A stretch of 64,000 bases of DNA from Nitrosospira multiformis (lineage in GTDB: Bacteria > Pseudomonadota > Gammaproteobacteria > Burkholderiales > Nitrosomonadaceae): the NCBI RefSeq assembly GCF_900111585.1, contig NZ_FOHI01000003.1:1-64000 (forward strand), written 5' to 3'. Of the stretch, positions 1 to 10,076 are shown in pieces. The translations under genes and the position numbers were made by a program. The stretch's first letter is position 1. Every line of letters begins with the position of its first letter. The notes under the pieces are model-generated. The model made no database searches. It was not told where the DNA came from and worked only from the letters and a program-made list of their open reading frames with translations.

Positions 1-95
1 AAACCGACCTGAACGAGAGCATCAAGCAGGGCAAGATGGTGCTCAAGCCCGAAAAAAAGGATGATGACGACGAGGAAGAGGAAGACGAGGAGTAA
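1..95 (+). CDS. C-terminal end of an acidic-tailed protein (5' end outside window)
   Basis: An open frame enters from the left edge and stops at TAA 93-95. The last residues after KMVLKPEKK are almost all Asp and Glu (DDDDEEEEDEE). Only about 30 codons are visible, too few to name a family. A strong hairpin terminator follows at 174-215, which supports this being a real 3' end. Confidence 0.6.
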   Translation, partial: TDLNESIKQGKMVLKPEKKDDDDEEEEDEE

Positions 96-173
96 TAATC
101 AGCCAATTCGCTGGCGGTTGTTACCCTTATTCCTTCAAGACGCCTGACAACAATACGAATAATTTTCCTGTTC

Positions 174-215
174 AACCACTGTTTTCGGTAACAACCGGAA
201 ACAGTGGTTTTATTT
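174..215 (+). terminator. Rho-independent terminator
   Basis: A near-perfect 15-base stem (174-188 with 195-209, one G-T pair) around a 6-base loop is followed by a T-rich run. It lies about 80 bases after the stop of the acidic-tailed protein and before the membrane protein gene. The rest of 96-376 shows no gene. Confidence 0.85.
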
Positions 216-376
216 CATGGAGATCTTGATTTCGTATTCTTGCCTATCTCCGCGCAGAAACGCGAAAAAGAAATCCTGGATGTATGGTATGGTTCACACT
301 TTATAGTTGTTAAGCCTCGTGCCGGTTAAATTACCCACGGACTCTGGACAGCTGTCTCCAACACTAGATTCAAGAA

Positions 377-1159
377 ATGTTACGTAACTTTCCCAAACCA
401 GATACTCCCTATGCGCACAGAATGCGCGATTACTTTATCGCCACACTCACTTTTCTTTGTGTAGCGATCAGCCTGAATCTGGATGCAACTGGCAGTCTCT
501 CGCAGCAAAACTTCATGGGATTGATCGCCTGGACGTTTCTGTTCGGACTGTTGATTGGCGAAAATAAAGAAGTGCGGATGCAAGTGATCATTGCGGTCGC
601 TTTCGCTACTGCGGGTGAGCATTTTGCTTCCATTTATATGCAGGGCTACACTTATCGTTTTGGAAATGTGCCCGCCTACGTGCCTCCCGGGCATGGCATG
701 GTTTATCTTACCGCAGTCGCCCTGGCCCGCTCCGGCCTCTTCCTGAAGTATTCTCGGAAAATAGCGGCTTTCGTGGTCCTGACTTGCGGTATCTGGTCGC
801 TCTGGGGGATCAGCGGATACCCTGAGCAGGGAGATCAGGTAGGGGCACTGCTATTTTGCGTGTTTCTGATATATCTGTTCAAAGGCCGCTCCCCAATGGT
901 TTATCTGGCAGCCTTTTTTATTACCACCTGGCTGGAGTTGATTGGCACCGCAGCCGGAACATGGAAGTGGGCTACGATAGAGCCTGTCCTCAGCTTATCC
1001 CAGGGAAATCCGCCAAGCGGTGTAGCGGCCTGGTATTGCCTCGTTGATGCGGTAGCGATTGGCGGCGCACCAATATTATTGCGTGTTTTCACGAAAAGCG
1101 GTGAATGGATCAAAGGAACCAAACCCGAAAGTATTCGCCAGCAAGCAAGAAATGATTAA
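377..1159 (+). CDS. conserved hypothetical integral membrane protein
   Basis: A 260-residue protein with about seven hydrophobic segments spread along its length, so an inner-membrane protein. A conserved-looking stretch near residues 95-115 (GNVPAYVPPGHGMVY) resembles uncharacterised membrane proteins of actinobacteria and proteobacteria; I know no function for them. The C-terminal tail after residue 240 is polar and basic. It stands alone between a terminator upstream and a 240-base gap before the helicase gene. The first ATG is used; no strong ribosome binding site is visible, so the start is uncertain. Confidence 0.75.
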   Translation: MLRNFPKPDTPYAHRMRDYFIATLTFLCVAISLNLDATGSLSQQNFMGLIAWTFLFGLLIGENKEVRMQVIIAVAFATAGEHFASIYMQGYTYRFGNVPAYVPPGHGMVYLTAVALARSGLFLKYSRKIAAFVVLTCGIWSLWGISGYPEQGDQVGALLFCVFLIYLFKGRSPMVYLAAFFITTWLELIGTAAGTWKWATIEPVLSLSQGNPPSGVAAWYCLVDAVAIGGAPILLRVFTKSGEWIKGTKPESIRQQARND

Positions 1160-1400
1160 GAATGAATGAATTTTATAATTCGCAGATAGTCTAAACTTTA
1201 GAGTATTGGCCGACGTTAATACTGATACACCTCTTAATAAATTCGACTCGTCATAAATAGACCAATGCTGTTTAACGCTCTACATAGCGTTATGTCTTTT
1301 CATCTTCTACAACCATTGTTGTACACCATTTCCTTATTTATAAATTATCCTCTTCCGCCCGCGTCGACATCTCTTGTCATGCGGTCTCGAAGTATTGAAT

Positions 1401-2957
1401 ATGTCGTTTACCGAACTTAATTTAACGCCCGAGATTCTGCGTGCCATAGCAGATCAAGGCTATACCGACCCAACTCCGATTCAGACCCAGGCAATTCCCC
1501 CTATCCTCGAAGGCAGGGATATCATGGGCGCAGCACAGACAGGTACCGGCAAGACTGCGAGTTTTACATTGCCAATGTTAAATCTCCTGCAATCCGGCGC
1601 TAACACCAGCGCCTCTCCCGCCCGACATCCCATCCGTACGCTGATTCTCGTTCCCACGCGCGAACTCGCTATCCAGGTGCACGAGAGCGTAAAAACGTAT
1701 GGCAAGTATCTTCCACTGAGATATGCCGCAGTTTACGGCGGGGTGGATATGGAACCGCAAGCTCGAGAGTTGCGGGCGGGAGTAGAAATTCTGGTGGCTA
1801 CGCCGGGACGACTCCTGGATCATGTTCAGCAGAAGGCAATCAACTTATCCAAGGTAGAGATTCTCATACTGGATGAAGCGGACCGGATGCTCGACATGGG
1901 TTTTTTGCCGGATATCAAGCGCATTCTTGCATTGCTGCCGTCCGAACGCCAGAGCCTGATGTTTTCGGCCACATTTTCCGATGAGATCAAGAAACTTGCG
2001 GGGAAGCTTCTGAGAGAGCCGGTGCTGATCGAAGTCGCAAAGCGCAACACTATTACCGAATTGATAACTCATGTTGTACATCCTGTAGTTCGCGAGCGTA
2101 AGCGTGAATTGTTGGCGCACCTCATCAAATCGCAAGACCTGAAACAGGTTCTGGTATTCGCGCGAACCAAGCATGGAGCGAGCCGGCTGGCTCATCAACT
2201 GGAACGGGACCACATCAGTGCAACGGCGATTCATGGGGACAAAACCCAACCGCAGCGTACTGAAGCGCTAACAAAATTCAAACAGGGCGAGGTCTGTGTC
2301 CTGGTAGCGACCGACGTTGCTGCCAGAGGATTGGACATCGAAGAGCTGCCGCACGTGGTCAATTTCGAATTGCCGACAAATCCTGAGGATTACGTACATC
2401 GCATTGGCCGCACGGGCCGCGCTGGAACCAGGGGCGATGCCATATCACTCGTATGCGAGGATGAGGCGGAATTACTCAAAGGCATCGAGAAATTGCTCAA
2501 GTTGAAGGTGGAATCGAAAGTGGTTCCAGGTTTCGAGCCAGAAGCCACAGTTGCTCAAGGGGAAGCTGCCACATCGCACGGAAGAATCGACCATAGATCC
2601 AATCAATCGACGGAGAAGAAATCTGCCGGATCGCAGCCTCGCGGATTGCAACCGCGGAAACTGGAGCAGGCAAATTCAATTATGTCGCTTAATGGGACCA
2701 AGGGTAAAACTGGCAGGAGTTCCAAGGAGTATGCAGGCTCCCGCAAAACTGGCAAGTTGCCAGAGGACCCGCTCTTTACTCAACCCTATACACCGGCCAC
2801 ATTTTCCGAAGAGTCTTCGGACAGAACCAGTGCCAAGTCCGAAACATCCCTGCCGGAAAAACGGTTTGACTATTTCGGCCATAAGCAGCAAAAAAAACCC
2901 GTTGCCGCGTTATTCATGCCCCCACGCAGTCAAAGCAAGGAGGAGCAGGAAGGGTGA
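1401..2957 (+). CDS. rhlE: DEAD-box ATP-dependent RNA helicase, RhlE type
   Basis: A 518-residue RNA helicase that unwinds short RNA duplexes with ATP, probably in ribosome assembly or RNA turnover. In order: N-terminal F-x-x-L and Q motif (TPIQTQAIP), Walker A AQTGTGKT at residues 45-52, PTRELA, TPGR, DEAD at 158-161, SAT (MFSATFS), then the second RecA domain with ARGLDIE and HRIGRTGR. The last 130 residues are a polar, basic, low-complexity tail typical of RhlE. I start at ATG 1401, where the usual MSFTELNL begins; the frame is open to an earlier ATG at 1374 that would add nine atypical residues. The cobalamin adenosyltransferase gene follows closely. Confidence 0.93.
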   Translation: MSFTELNLTPEILRAIADQGYTDPTPIQTQAIPPILEGRDIMGAAQTGTGKTASFTLPMLNLLQSGANTSASPARHPIRTLILVPTRELAIQVHESVKTYGKYLPLRYAAVYGGVDMEPQARELRAGVEILVATPGRLLDHVQQKAINLSKVEILILDEADRMLDMGFLPDIKRILALLPSERQSLMFSATFSDEIKKLAGKLLREPVLIEVAKRNTITELITHVVHPVVRERKRELLAHLIKSQDLKQVLVFARTKHGASRLAHQLERDHISATAIHGDKTQPQRTEALTKFKQGEVCVLVATDVAARGLDIEELPHVVNFELPTNPEDYVHRIGRTGRAGTRGDAISLVCEDEAELLKGIEKLLKLKVESKVVPGFEPEATVAQGEAATSHGRIDHRSNQSTEKKSAGSQPRGLQPRKLEQANSIMSLNGTKGKTGRSSKEYAGSRKTGKLPEDPLFTQPYTPATFSEESSDRTSAKSETSLPEKRFDYFGHKQQKKPVAALFMPPRSQSKEEQEG

Positions 2958-3011
2958 ACCCAGATTGCCCGGTTAATGGAAATCACCTCGCAAGTTGATC
3001 AGACAATCCGT

Positions 3012-3566
3012 ATGGGAAAGCGATTGACTAGGATTTATACGCGGACCGGTGATGACGGGACTACGGGGCTGGGGGACGGTACCCGCTCTTCCAAGCAGAG
3101 CTTGCGTATCGAAGCCATGGGCACGGTTGACGAGCTCAACAGTTTCATTGGCCTGTTGCTTGCGGAACCGCTGGATGGCGAAACCAGGATAAAACTGGAA
3201 GATATCCAGCACGACCTGTTCGATCTGGGTGGGGATCTGTGCATTCCAGGACGGGTCACTATTAATGTCGAACAGGCCAACCGCCTGGAGGCGCAACTGG
3301 ACCATTACAACGACGCGTTACCGGCGCTCAGGGAATTCATACTTCCCGGTGGCACCCGCGCCGCTTCATTATGCCATGTTGCCCGGGCAGTTTGCCGACG
3401 CGCCGAAAGGCGGCTGGTAGAGCTCTACCAGGCAGAAACGTTAATTCCTGTACATCTTCAGTATCTAAACCGGCTCTCGGATTTCCTGTTTGTGCTATGC
3501 CGGTACCTGAATCGCCAACAAGGTGTGGAAGACGTGATGTGGCAACCGGGCAAGACGACCGTCTGA
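3012..3566 (+). CDS. cob(I)alamin adenosyltransferase, PduO type
   Basis: Transfers the adenosyl group of ATP to cob(I)alamin to make adenosylcobalamin in the cytoplasm. The N-terminal ATP-binding signature TRTGDDGTTGLGDG, followed by a conserved SLRIEAMGTVDELNS-type helix and the C-terminal RAERRLVEL...LNRLSDFLFVLCRYLN, is diagnostic of the PduO/MMAB family. The length from ATG 3012 (184 residues, MGKRLTRIYTRTGD) matches the family; an in-frame ATG at 2976 would add 12 residues. It lies just after rhlE and converges with lspA, with only 20 bases between stops. It suggests use of B12 cofactor, although the methionine synthase in this window is the B12-independent MetE. Confidence 0.92.
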   Translation: MGKRLTRIYTRTGDDGTTGLGDGTRSSKQSLRIEAMGTVDELNSFIGLLLAEPLDGETRIKLEDIQHDLFDLGGDLCIPGRVTINVEQANRLEAQLDHYNDALPALREFILPGGTRAASLCHVARAVCRRAERRLVELYQAETLIPVHLQYLNRLSDFLFVLCRYLNRQQGVEDVMWQPGKTTV

Positions 3567-3586
3567 AACGTCTTCTTGCGCCGAAA

Positions 3587-4069
3587 TCACCTGCTCTTTA
3601 CGGTATCAGCGTCTTTTTGCCGAAAACCGTCTATCACCAGCAATATTGCCCCCAGCGAAATCGCTGAATCCGCCACGTTGAAGGCGGGCCAGTGATACCC
3701 TGCTACATGGAAATCCAGAAAGTCGACGACATGACCCAGGGTGGCGCGGTCCCACAAGTTTCCCAGGGCTCCACCGAGGATGAGGCTCAAGGCAATGCAG
3801 AATAGCCTGTCAGCGGCATGTTTGCGCAGCAAAAAAACGATTAATATAGAGGCGCCTGCGGAAACGGTTGTGAAAAACCAGCGCTGCCATCCTCCCGCCT
3901 CACTCAAGAAACTGAACGCGGCTCCCGCGTTATATGCCAGCACCAGATTGAAAAAACTGGTCAGCGGCACATGTTCACCATAATCCAATACGCCCTCTAC
4001 CCAGCGCTTCGTGACGAAATCGAGCACCACTACAATCAGCGCAATAACCAGGCTTACCCACAGCTTCAT
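3587..4069 (-). CDS. lspA: lipoprotein signal peptidase (signal peptidase II)
   Basis: An inner-membrane aspartic protease that removes the signal peptide from prolipoproteins after diacylglyceryl transfer. It has four hydrophobic segments and the two catalytic-Asp regions: GNLWDRATLGHVVDF and FNVADSAIS. The NxGAAFSFL motif is also present (YNAGAAFSFL). From the ATG at 4069 (MKLWVSL) it has 160 residues, the usual length; a start at 4087 would add MWGQAY. It is last in the minus-strand operon ribF-ileS-lspA, an order widely conserved in proteobacteria. Confidence 0.95.
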   Translation of the reverse strand: MKLWVSLVIALIVVVLDFVTKRWVEGVLDYGEHVPLTSFFNLVLAYNAGAAFSFLSEAGGWQRWFFTTVSAGASILIVFLLRKHAADRLFCIALSLILGGALGNLWDRATLGHVVDFLDFHVAGYHWPAFNVADSAISLGAILLVIDGFRQKDADTVKSR

Positions 4070-4096
4070 ATAAGCCTGTCCCCACAAGCAACTTGT

Positions 4097-6928
4097 TCAA
4101 GCATATCGTCTGACCTCGCCCGCCCCATACAGGTTGGATACGCATCGCCCGCAAATGGTCGGGTGCTCCCTGTCCACACCTACATCCTCCCGATAATGCC
4201 AGCACCGTTCGCATTTTGGATGGGCGCTGGGTGTTACAGCAATGCTTTCGCCCTCCAGTTTCTCAATGTGAACGGCCTGCGCCGCCGAGGTGATCATGAC
4301 AAGCCGGAGATCATCGCCTAACGACTCCAGCAGAGAAAAATCATCTCCAGCAACTCGAATCTGCACCTCGGCTGCAAGCGAAGAACCGATCTTCCCCGAG
4401 GCGCGCGACTCCTCCAGGGCTTTTTGAACCTGCGAGCGCAATTCGCGTATCCTGCTCCAGCGCGTCACGAGCGCTTCCTCATCCGGCTGCGGCGGTAGCT
4501 CGTGCCACGTATGCAGGAAAATGCTGTTCTCCGAATCACCGTGGAGATATTGCCATACCTCTTCGGAAGTAAAGCTGAGGATGGGCGCAAACAAGCGGAC
4601 CAGGCTATGGGCAATGTGATAAAGCGCGCTTTGGGCGGAACGACGCGGGAGACCGTTGGCGCTGGCTGTATATAGCCTGTCCTTGAGGACGTCGAGATAA
4701 AAACCGCCGAGGTCCTCGGAACAGAAGTTATGCAAGCGATGCACGATCAAATGAAAGTCAAAGTTGCGGTAGTCTTCCACCACTTCATCCTGAAGCCTTC
4801 TCGTGAAGGCCAGCATGTAACGGTCTATTTCCAGCCATTGCTCAATGGGCACGGCATCGGTTGATGAATCAAAATCTGCAAGATTGGCAAGCAGAAAACG
4901 CAGCGTATTGCGTATCCGCCGATAACTCTCCACCACCCGCTTCAGGATTTCATCCGATATCGAAAGCTCTCCCGAATAATCCGTAGACCCCACCCATAAT
5001 CGCAGGATATCCGCCCCCGACGTATCCATCACCTTCTGCGGCGCAATCACATTTCCTCTGGATTTGCTCATCTTATGGCCGTGCCCGTCCACCACGAAGC
5101 CATGCGTGAGCAGGGCATCATAAGGGGCGCGCCCGTCAATCGCGCAACCGGTGAGCAAGGAGGACTGGAACCAGCCGCGGTGCTGGTCCGACCCCTCCAG
5201 GTAAAGGTCGGCCGGATACCTCAATTGCGGGTCAGGCTTCAGAACCGTATCGTGCGTCGTACCCGAATCAAACCACACATCCAGCGTATCCGTAAGCTTC
5301 TTGTAATCTTTCGCTTCCTCTCCCAGGAGTTCCTTCGCATCCAGGCGAAACCATGCTTCAATCCCTTCCTGCTCCACCCGTTGAGCAACCTGCTCCAGCA
5401 GTTCGCTCGTGCGCGGGTGCAGTTCATGGGTTTCCTTGTTGACGAAAAGCGCCATCGGCACACCCCAGTTGCGTTGGCGCGAAATGCACCAGTCCGGTCG
5501 GTTGTTCACCATCGCTTCCAGCCGGGCTCTTCCCCAGGACGGGTAAAAGGCGGTGGCCTCTACTGCGGCTGTCGCCGATTCGCGCAGCGATCGCGCAACT
5601 TCACTATGATTCTTACGCGAGACTTCCTTGTCCATGGATATAAACCACTGCGGTGTCGCGCGGAAGATGATCGGTGTTCGATGCCGCCAGCAGTGCGGGT
5701 AGCTGTGTTGAAGCTTTTCGTTTTTCAACAAAAGCCCGTTCTTCTCCAATGTCTGTATCACCACCTCGTTCGCCTTCCATACGGAAAGCCCGCCGACGAG
5801 CGATACAGAATCGAAGAAGTGTCCGTCATCCCCCACCGGGTTATCCACCGGCAAGCCGTACTTCTGGCCCACCACATAATCGTCCACCCCATGCGCAGGA
5901 GCGGTATGCACCGCACCTGTTCCCGCATCCATGGTGACATGTTCTCCCAGAATGATGGGCACCTGCCGGGGGTAAAACGGATGCTGCAGCAGCATGTGTT
6001 CTAAGGCAGCACCCGTACATCTGGCCGCAATACGCACGCCAGCTTTTGCGATTCCGTAGCGCAGCAAAGCACTGTCAACAAGGGCATCGGCCAGAAGTAA
6101 GAACTCACTTCCGGTGTCGATTGCAACGTATTCTTCACCAGGATTCAAACTCACCGCCTGGTTAGCCGGCAAGGTCCATGGGGTAGTCGTCCAGATAACG
6201 ACATAAACGGGTTTGTCATCATGGATAACCGGAGGCAGCAAACCCTCCGATGGCTTCGAGACTTTTTGCCAGAATGCAGCCGGATCAGCCACCTTGAATT
6301 TCACGTCTATCGCAGCCGAGGTCTTGTCCTCATATTCGACTTCCGCTTCGGCCAATGCCGAGCCGCAATCGATACACCAGTTGACCGGCTTTTGCCCCTG
6401 GTAGAGATAGCCGTTTTCATGGATTTTGCCCAGCGCACGGATAATGCCTGCCTCCGTGCAATAATTCATGGTGAGGTAAGGGTTATCCCAATCGCCCAGG
6501 ACACCGAGGCGGATGAAATCGGCTTTCTGCCGCGCAACCTGCTCCTTCGCAAAAGCGCGGCATAGCTCGCGCACCTTGTCCCCCGCCAAATTCTTGCCAT
6601 ACTTCTTTTCGATCTGATGCTCGATTGGCAAGCCATGGCAATCCCAGCCCGGCACATAGGGCGCATCGAAGCCAGCCAAGGTCTTCGACTTGACGATGAT
6701 GTCTTTCAGTATCTTGTTGACTGCATGGCCGATGTGTATATCTCCGTTGGCATACGGCGGTCCATCATGCAGCACGAACTTGGGGCGGCCTTTGCAGACT
6801 TCCCGGATTCTCTGATAAAGATTCTTTTCTTCCCATGCTTTAAGCATTACAGGCTCTCGCTTCGCGAGATCGCCGCGCATCGGGAAAGGCGTATCGGGCA
6901 GGTTCAGCGTTTTTTTATAGTCGGTCAT
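4097..6928 (-). CDS. ileS: isoleucyl-tRNA synthetase
   Basis: Charges tRNA-Ile with isoleucine and edits misactivated valine. The 943-residue protein has the class I HIGH motif (GDIHIGHA) near residue 64, the CP1 editing domain in the first half, KMSKS at 619-623, an anticodon-binding helical region and a C-terminal zinc finger of four Cys (CERCW...CGRC) near residues 905-930. This is the eubacterial type with full length and no frameshift. It sits between ribF (30 bases upstream) and lspA, and is very probably cotranscribed with both. Confidence 0.97.
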   Translation of the reverse strand: MTDYKKTLNLPDTPFPMRGDLAKREPVMLKAWEEKNLYQRIREVCKGRPKFVLHDGPPYANGDIHIGHAVNKILKDIIVKSKTLAGFDAPYVPGWDCHGLPIEHQIEKKYGKNLAGDKVRELCRAFAKEQVARQKADFIRLGVLGDWDNPYLTMNYCTEAGIIRALGKIHENGYLYQGQKPVNWCIDCGSALAEAEVEYEDKTSAAIDVKFKVADPAAFWQKVSKPSEGLLPPVIHDDKPVYVVIWTTTPWTLPANQAVSLNPGEEYVAIDTGSEFLLLADALVDSALLRYGIAKAGVRIAARCTGAALEHMLLQHPFYPRQVPIILGEHVTMDAGTGAVHTAPAHGVDDYVVGQKYGLPVDNPVGDDGHFFDSVSLVGGLSVWKANEVVIQTLEKNGLLLKNEKLQHSYPHCWRHRTPIIFRATPQWFISMDKEVSRKNHSEVARSLRESATAAVEATAFYPSWGRARLEAMVNNRPDWCISRQRNWGVPMALFVNKETHELHPRTSELLEQVAQRVEQEGIEAWFRLDAKELLGEEAKDYKKLTDTLDVWFDSGTTHDTVLKPDPQLRYPADLYLEGSDQHRGWFQSSLLTGCAIDGRAPYDALLTHGFVVDGHGHKMSKSRGNVIAPQKVMDTSGADILRLWVGSTDYSGELSISDEILKRVVESYRRIRNTLRFLLANLADFDSSTDAVPIEQWLEIDRYMLAFTRRLQDEVVEDYRNFDFHLIVHRLHNFCSEDLGGFYLDVLKDRLYTASANGLPRRSAQSALYHIAHSLVRLFAPILSFTSEEVWQYLHGDSENSIFLHTWHELPPQPDEEALVTRWSRIRELRSQVQKALEESRASGKIGSSLAAEVQIRVAGDDFSLLESLGDDLRLVMITSAAQAVHIEKLEGESIAVTPSAHPKCERCWHYREDVGVDREHPTICGRCVSNLYGAGEVRRYA

Positions 6929-6958
6929 GAAATATCGAAAAAGTAGCGAATGGCAGCC

Positions 6959-7966
6959 TTATCTTTGCACAAGCTTCTTTTCAGAAAGAGCGGGCGGCTC
7001 GGATAACGAGGAGAAGTATTTATTTGCATTGTCTATATCCCGGCCAATCTGTCTGGTCAGCGCCTCGAGGTCGGAATATTTTTCCTCATCACGCAGCTTG
7101 TGAAGAAAATGCACCCGCAAATGGCGGCCATAAATTTCCTGGTCGAAATCGAACAGGTGAACCTCCAGCACCGGCTTGCCATGCTCATGCACAGTGGGAC
7201 GCACGCCGAGGCTTGCAACCCCCCGCAGTGTATCCAATGAAGGCACTTCCAATGACGAGGGCGTCTCGTTCCCCGAAGCTTCCATTTCGACTTCAACGGC
7301 AAAGATTCCCGCCAGGGGCGGGCGATTATGTTTGAGCTGAATATTCGCTGTAGGAAATCCGATTTTCTTGCCCAGCTTGTCGCCATCCACCACGCGCCCG
7401 CTAATACTGTAGAAACGCCCCAGCAGACATTTGACCAGCTCAAGATCACCCGCCGCCAATGCTTCGCGAACGGCCGTGCTTGAAACGCGCAGGCCGTTTA
7501 CGGTAAAGCCCGGCATTTCTTCCACCTCGAAACCACACTCTGCCGAAAATGCCTTGAGCATCTCATAATCACCGGCACGGCGGGCACCGAAGCGAAAGTC
7601 GTCTCCCACCAGAACCCAGCGCGCAGCCAGACCATGCTGAAGGATGCGGACAATAAAATCCTCCGCCTGGATTCTGGCAAAATCGAAATCGAAGCGGCAA
7701 ATATGCACCCGCTCCACCCCGGCTGCCGCCAGCAACTCCAGCTTTTCCCGCAGGCTGGTGAGCCGCGTAGGCGCCTTATCCGGAGCGAAAAACTCGCGCG
7801 GATGCGGTTCGAAAATCATGACACAGGATTCGAGACCAAGCCGGTCAGCTGCCTTTTTCAGGCGCGCAAGCATCGCCTGGTGCCCCAGATGCACCCCATC
7901 GAAATTGCCGATGGTGAGCGCAACCGGCGCATCAGCCTGAACGGGAGTGCCGTGGGAAATGCGCAT
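6959..7966 (-). CDS. ribF: bifunctional riboflavin kinase / FAD synthetase
   Basis: Makes FMN and FAD from riboflavin. The 335 residues contain an N-terminal nucleotidyltransferase-like FAD synthetase domain (TIGNFDGVHLGHQ near residue 20, then FEPHPREFF, and SSTAVREAL near 165), followed by the C-terminal flavokinase domain (GRVVDGDKLGKKIGFPTANI near 190). First gene of ribF-ileS-lspA. The N-terminus MRISHGTPVQAD is a reasonable start; no strong ribosome binding site is obvious. Confidence 0.95.
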   Translation of the reverse strand: MRISHGTPVQADAPVALTIGNFDGVHLGHQAMLARLKKAADRLGLESCVMIFEPHPREFFAPDKAPTRLTSLREKLELLAAAGVERVHICRFDFDFARIQAEDFIVRILQHGLAARWVLVGDDFRFGARRAGDYEMLKAFSAECGFEVEEMPGFTVNGLRVSSTAVREALAAGDLELVKCLLGRFYSISGRVVDGDKLGKKIGFPTANIQLKHNRPPLAGIFAVEVEMEASGNETPSSLEVPSLDTLRGVASLGVRPTVHEHGKPVLEVHLFDFDQEIYGRHLRVHFLHKLRDEEKYSDLEALTRQIGRDIDNANKYFSSLSEPPALSEKKLVQR

Positions 7967-8303
7967 CTATTGCTGCTAAAATGCTGAATTGTAGCCTGTT
8001 TGGACGAGTTTCAGACAGCAGATTTCAGGCGGTTAATGCTCCGAGGTGCGGGAGCAAGAAATTCTACTGTTTTTAAGAGACTGGATACTCTGCTGCAACC
8101 GACCATCCCTGATTGTATTTCGTGTTTGCAAGAGACGGTCAAGAGGTGAAACAGGAACGTAGTTCGGCAAGAGAATACCTTTCTACGGTTGCTCCAGTTT
8201 TTAATCTTGTACGCTGGATTCCAACAGAGTTGGCACTATGCTACAATCTCGCCGATTAAAAACCTGTACCTGAATCGACTGTTACAGGATAATCGTTTTA
8301 ATA
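7967..8303. other. intergenic region upstream of ribF and tRNA-Phe
   Basis: No credible gene. It should hold the divergent promoters of the ribF operon and tRNA-Phe. A TACAAT hexamer at 8242-8247 is a possible -10 element for the tRNA, but I see no convincing -35 partner. Confidence 0.4.
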
Positions 8304-8379
<76 letters not shown>

Positions 8380-8459
8380 TTAATTCAGAGGGTTAGCAGA
8401 TTCAAGATCTGAAAAACCTTTTGCTTTGTGTAATTCTTGTGTAATTGTGACGAGAATTA

Positions 8460-9652
8460 CTACTTAATCTTCAGATATCGATCCTCAAGTTTATCCATCG
8501 CTGTCTTGATATGTTCGCCGTTCTGGTGGGCATAACGTTCAACCATTATTAGGGTCTTGTGACCTGAAATCCTTTTTACCGTAGGCAGGTCCACTCCAGC
8601 CTGGACCAAGTGTGTGATAGCGGTATGGCGTAGCGTGTGCCGCACAACTTCGTCAGGATCCATTCCGGCGGCGGAAACTACACGACGAAACGGTTTGCGA
8701 ATATCCATCGTGTGTCCTTCTTTTGCGCTTGGAGAAGGAAACAACCATGGAGTACCTTTCTGCAATCCAGTCATGTAACCCTCTAGAAATTCTGCCAGTT
8801 GCCGGGTAATAGGCTGCTCACGTGCTCCCCCTTCGCGTTTGGAATGTAAATTGTTCGTTGCTTTAAATTAACGTTCTCGCGCCTAATTTCCAAAATTTCC
8901 ATTCGACGCATAGAAGTCCCTAGGCCAATAACTATAAAGGGGTATATCTGAGGATTCTGGTCTTGCTTGGCACATTCAATTAGTCGTTTAATCTGCTCAA
9001 CCGGGAGGTATGTAATTCTGCTTTGTTCCTCCCGGCATCGCTTGATAACAGCTGGCCGCCGATCAATCCATCCCCATTCGACTGCCTTATTACATAAATG
9101 CGAAATCACAGCCAACTCCCGGTTTACCGTACCTGGGCTCGTGGTTTTTAGCTTGGTCGCGTCTTTAGGTTTTTGCTTCACCCCGCCACACATAGCGACT
9201 TCAAGAAGCCGATGTTTTTTATACCGCTCGATGTCAAAAGAAGTGATTTTTGAAAGTGGGAAGCCTCTAAAAAACGGAACTACATGCAACGACAGGCGCC
9301 GCCGCTTCATCAAAAGGTCTTTTCCCCCTTCTTGTTCCAGTTTGGCTAAGTATCTCTCCGCCGCTTCCTCAAACCCAAGAACAATTTTTCGACGTTTTGG
9401 CAAATTGAGCCTGCCGGATTTGGCGTCCTGTCGCGCCTTTTCGATAAATTCTTCTGCCTGCGTGCGGGTAGTGCTATCCGATTCACGTCCGATTACACGG
9501 TGAATCCGTTGGCCGTCCACCATCACATTAACGGTAAATACGCCATCATTGTTTTTGTCCCGGTGAAAGGTTATACCGTGCTCGGTAATTTTTTCACCTG
9601 GCTTCAGCTTACGCATTGCCTGACGGGAAAGCTTGTTATAGTTTTTGGCCAT
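8460..9652 (-). pseudogene. tyrosine-recombinase integrase, frameshifted
   Basis: Site-specific integrase of the island. The first part (8783-9652) begins MAKNYNKLSRQAMRKL with a good N-terminal arm and SAM-like DNA-binding region, and holds the first catalytic Arg (GTSMRRMEIL). The second part (8460-8774) holds the H-x-x-R (HTLRHTAITH), GHKTL and the tyrosine (VERYAHQ). The two are out of frame. Adding one G to the five-G run at 8827-8831 (minus-strand reading) restores K-G-G-A-R-E-Q-P-I-T-R-Q-L-A-E-F-L and joins them without a gap. So a single-base loss splits an otherwise complete enzyme of about 395 residues. Confidence 0.88.
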
Positions 9653-9661
9653 AAAATCCCC

Positions 9662-10033
9662 TCATTTGTTAAGGGTGAGGTTCTTGTAAACGGCTGAGTC
9701 AAGTTCATCCTTCGAACCGGAGCCCAGCGCGTAAGCTTTAATCTCATCCCAGCATTTCCGAATAAGTTCTATAGAGTATTGATTGTCATTCTTTAAACGA
9801 ACGGGTTCGTTAAGCTCCTTCACATCTTGCTGATAAGTACAGATAACGCCCCAGATCAGTTGTTCGTCATAGGTCAGCAAATTAGGAAACCATATTGCTA
9901 ACCTAAAGACCCTGTCCGCTTCTGTGAGACCCCATAGATCCAACCCCGCATCACTGACTGTTTTGCCCCTCTTATGCTCTTTTGGCTCTTCCAGATACAC
10001 TGTGGAAAGAGATTGCTCGATAGCCCATTCCAC
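9662..10033 (-). CDS. hypothetical protein next to the integrase
   Basis: An acidic 123-residue protein without membrane segments or a motif I recognise. It ends 10 bases before the integrase start on the same strand, so it is probably cotranscribed. It may be an element-specific accessory protein, or the 3' part of a longer gene cut off at the junction near 10040, where the opposite-strand chimeric gene begins. Confidence 0.5.
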   Translation of the reverse strand: MEWAIEQSLSTVYLEEPKEHKRGKTVSDAGLDLWGLTEADRVFRLAIWFPNLLTYDEQLIWGVICTYQQDVKELNEPVRLKNDNQYSIELIRKCWDEIKAYALGSGSKDELDSAVYKNLTLNK

Positions 10034-10076
10034 ATAGTTCGCCAGGGAGGGTGGGTATGCAGCCTTACCTCATTGT

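Noticed and set aside
5075-6004. 309-codon plus-strand frame inside ileS
   Set aside because: It is antisense to the conserved ileS gene, has no ribosome binding site and no family pattern.
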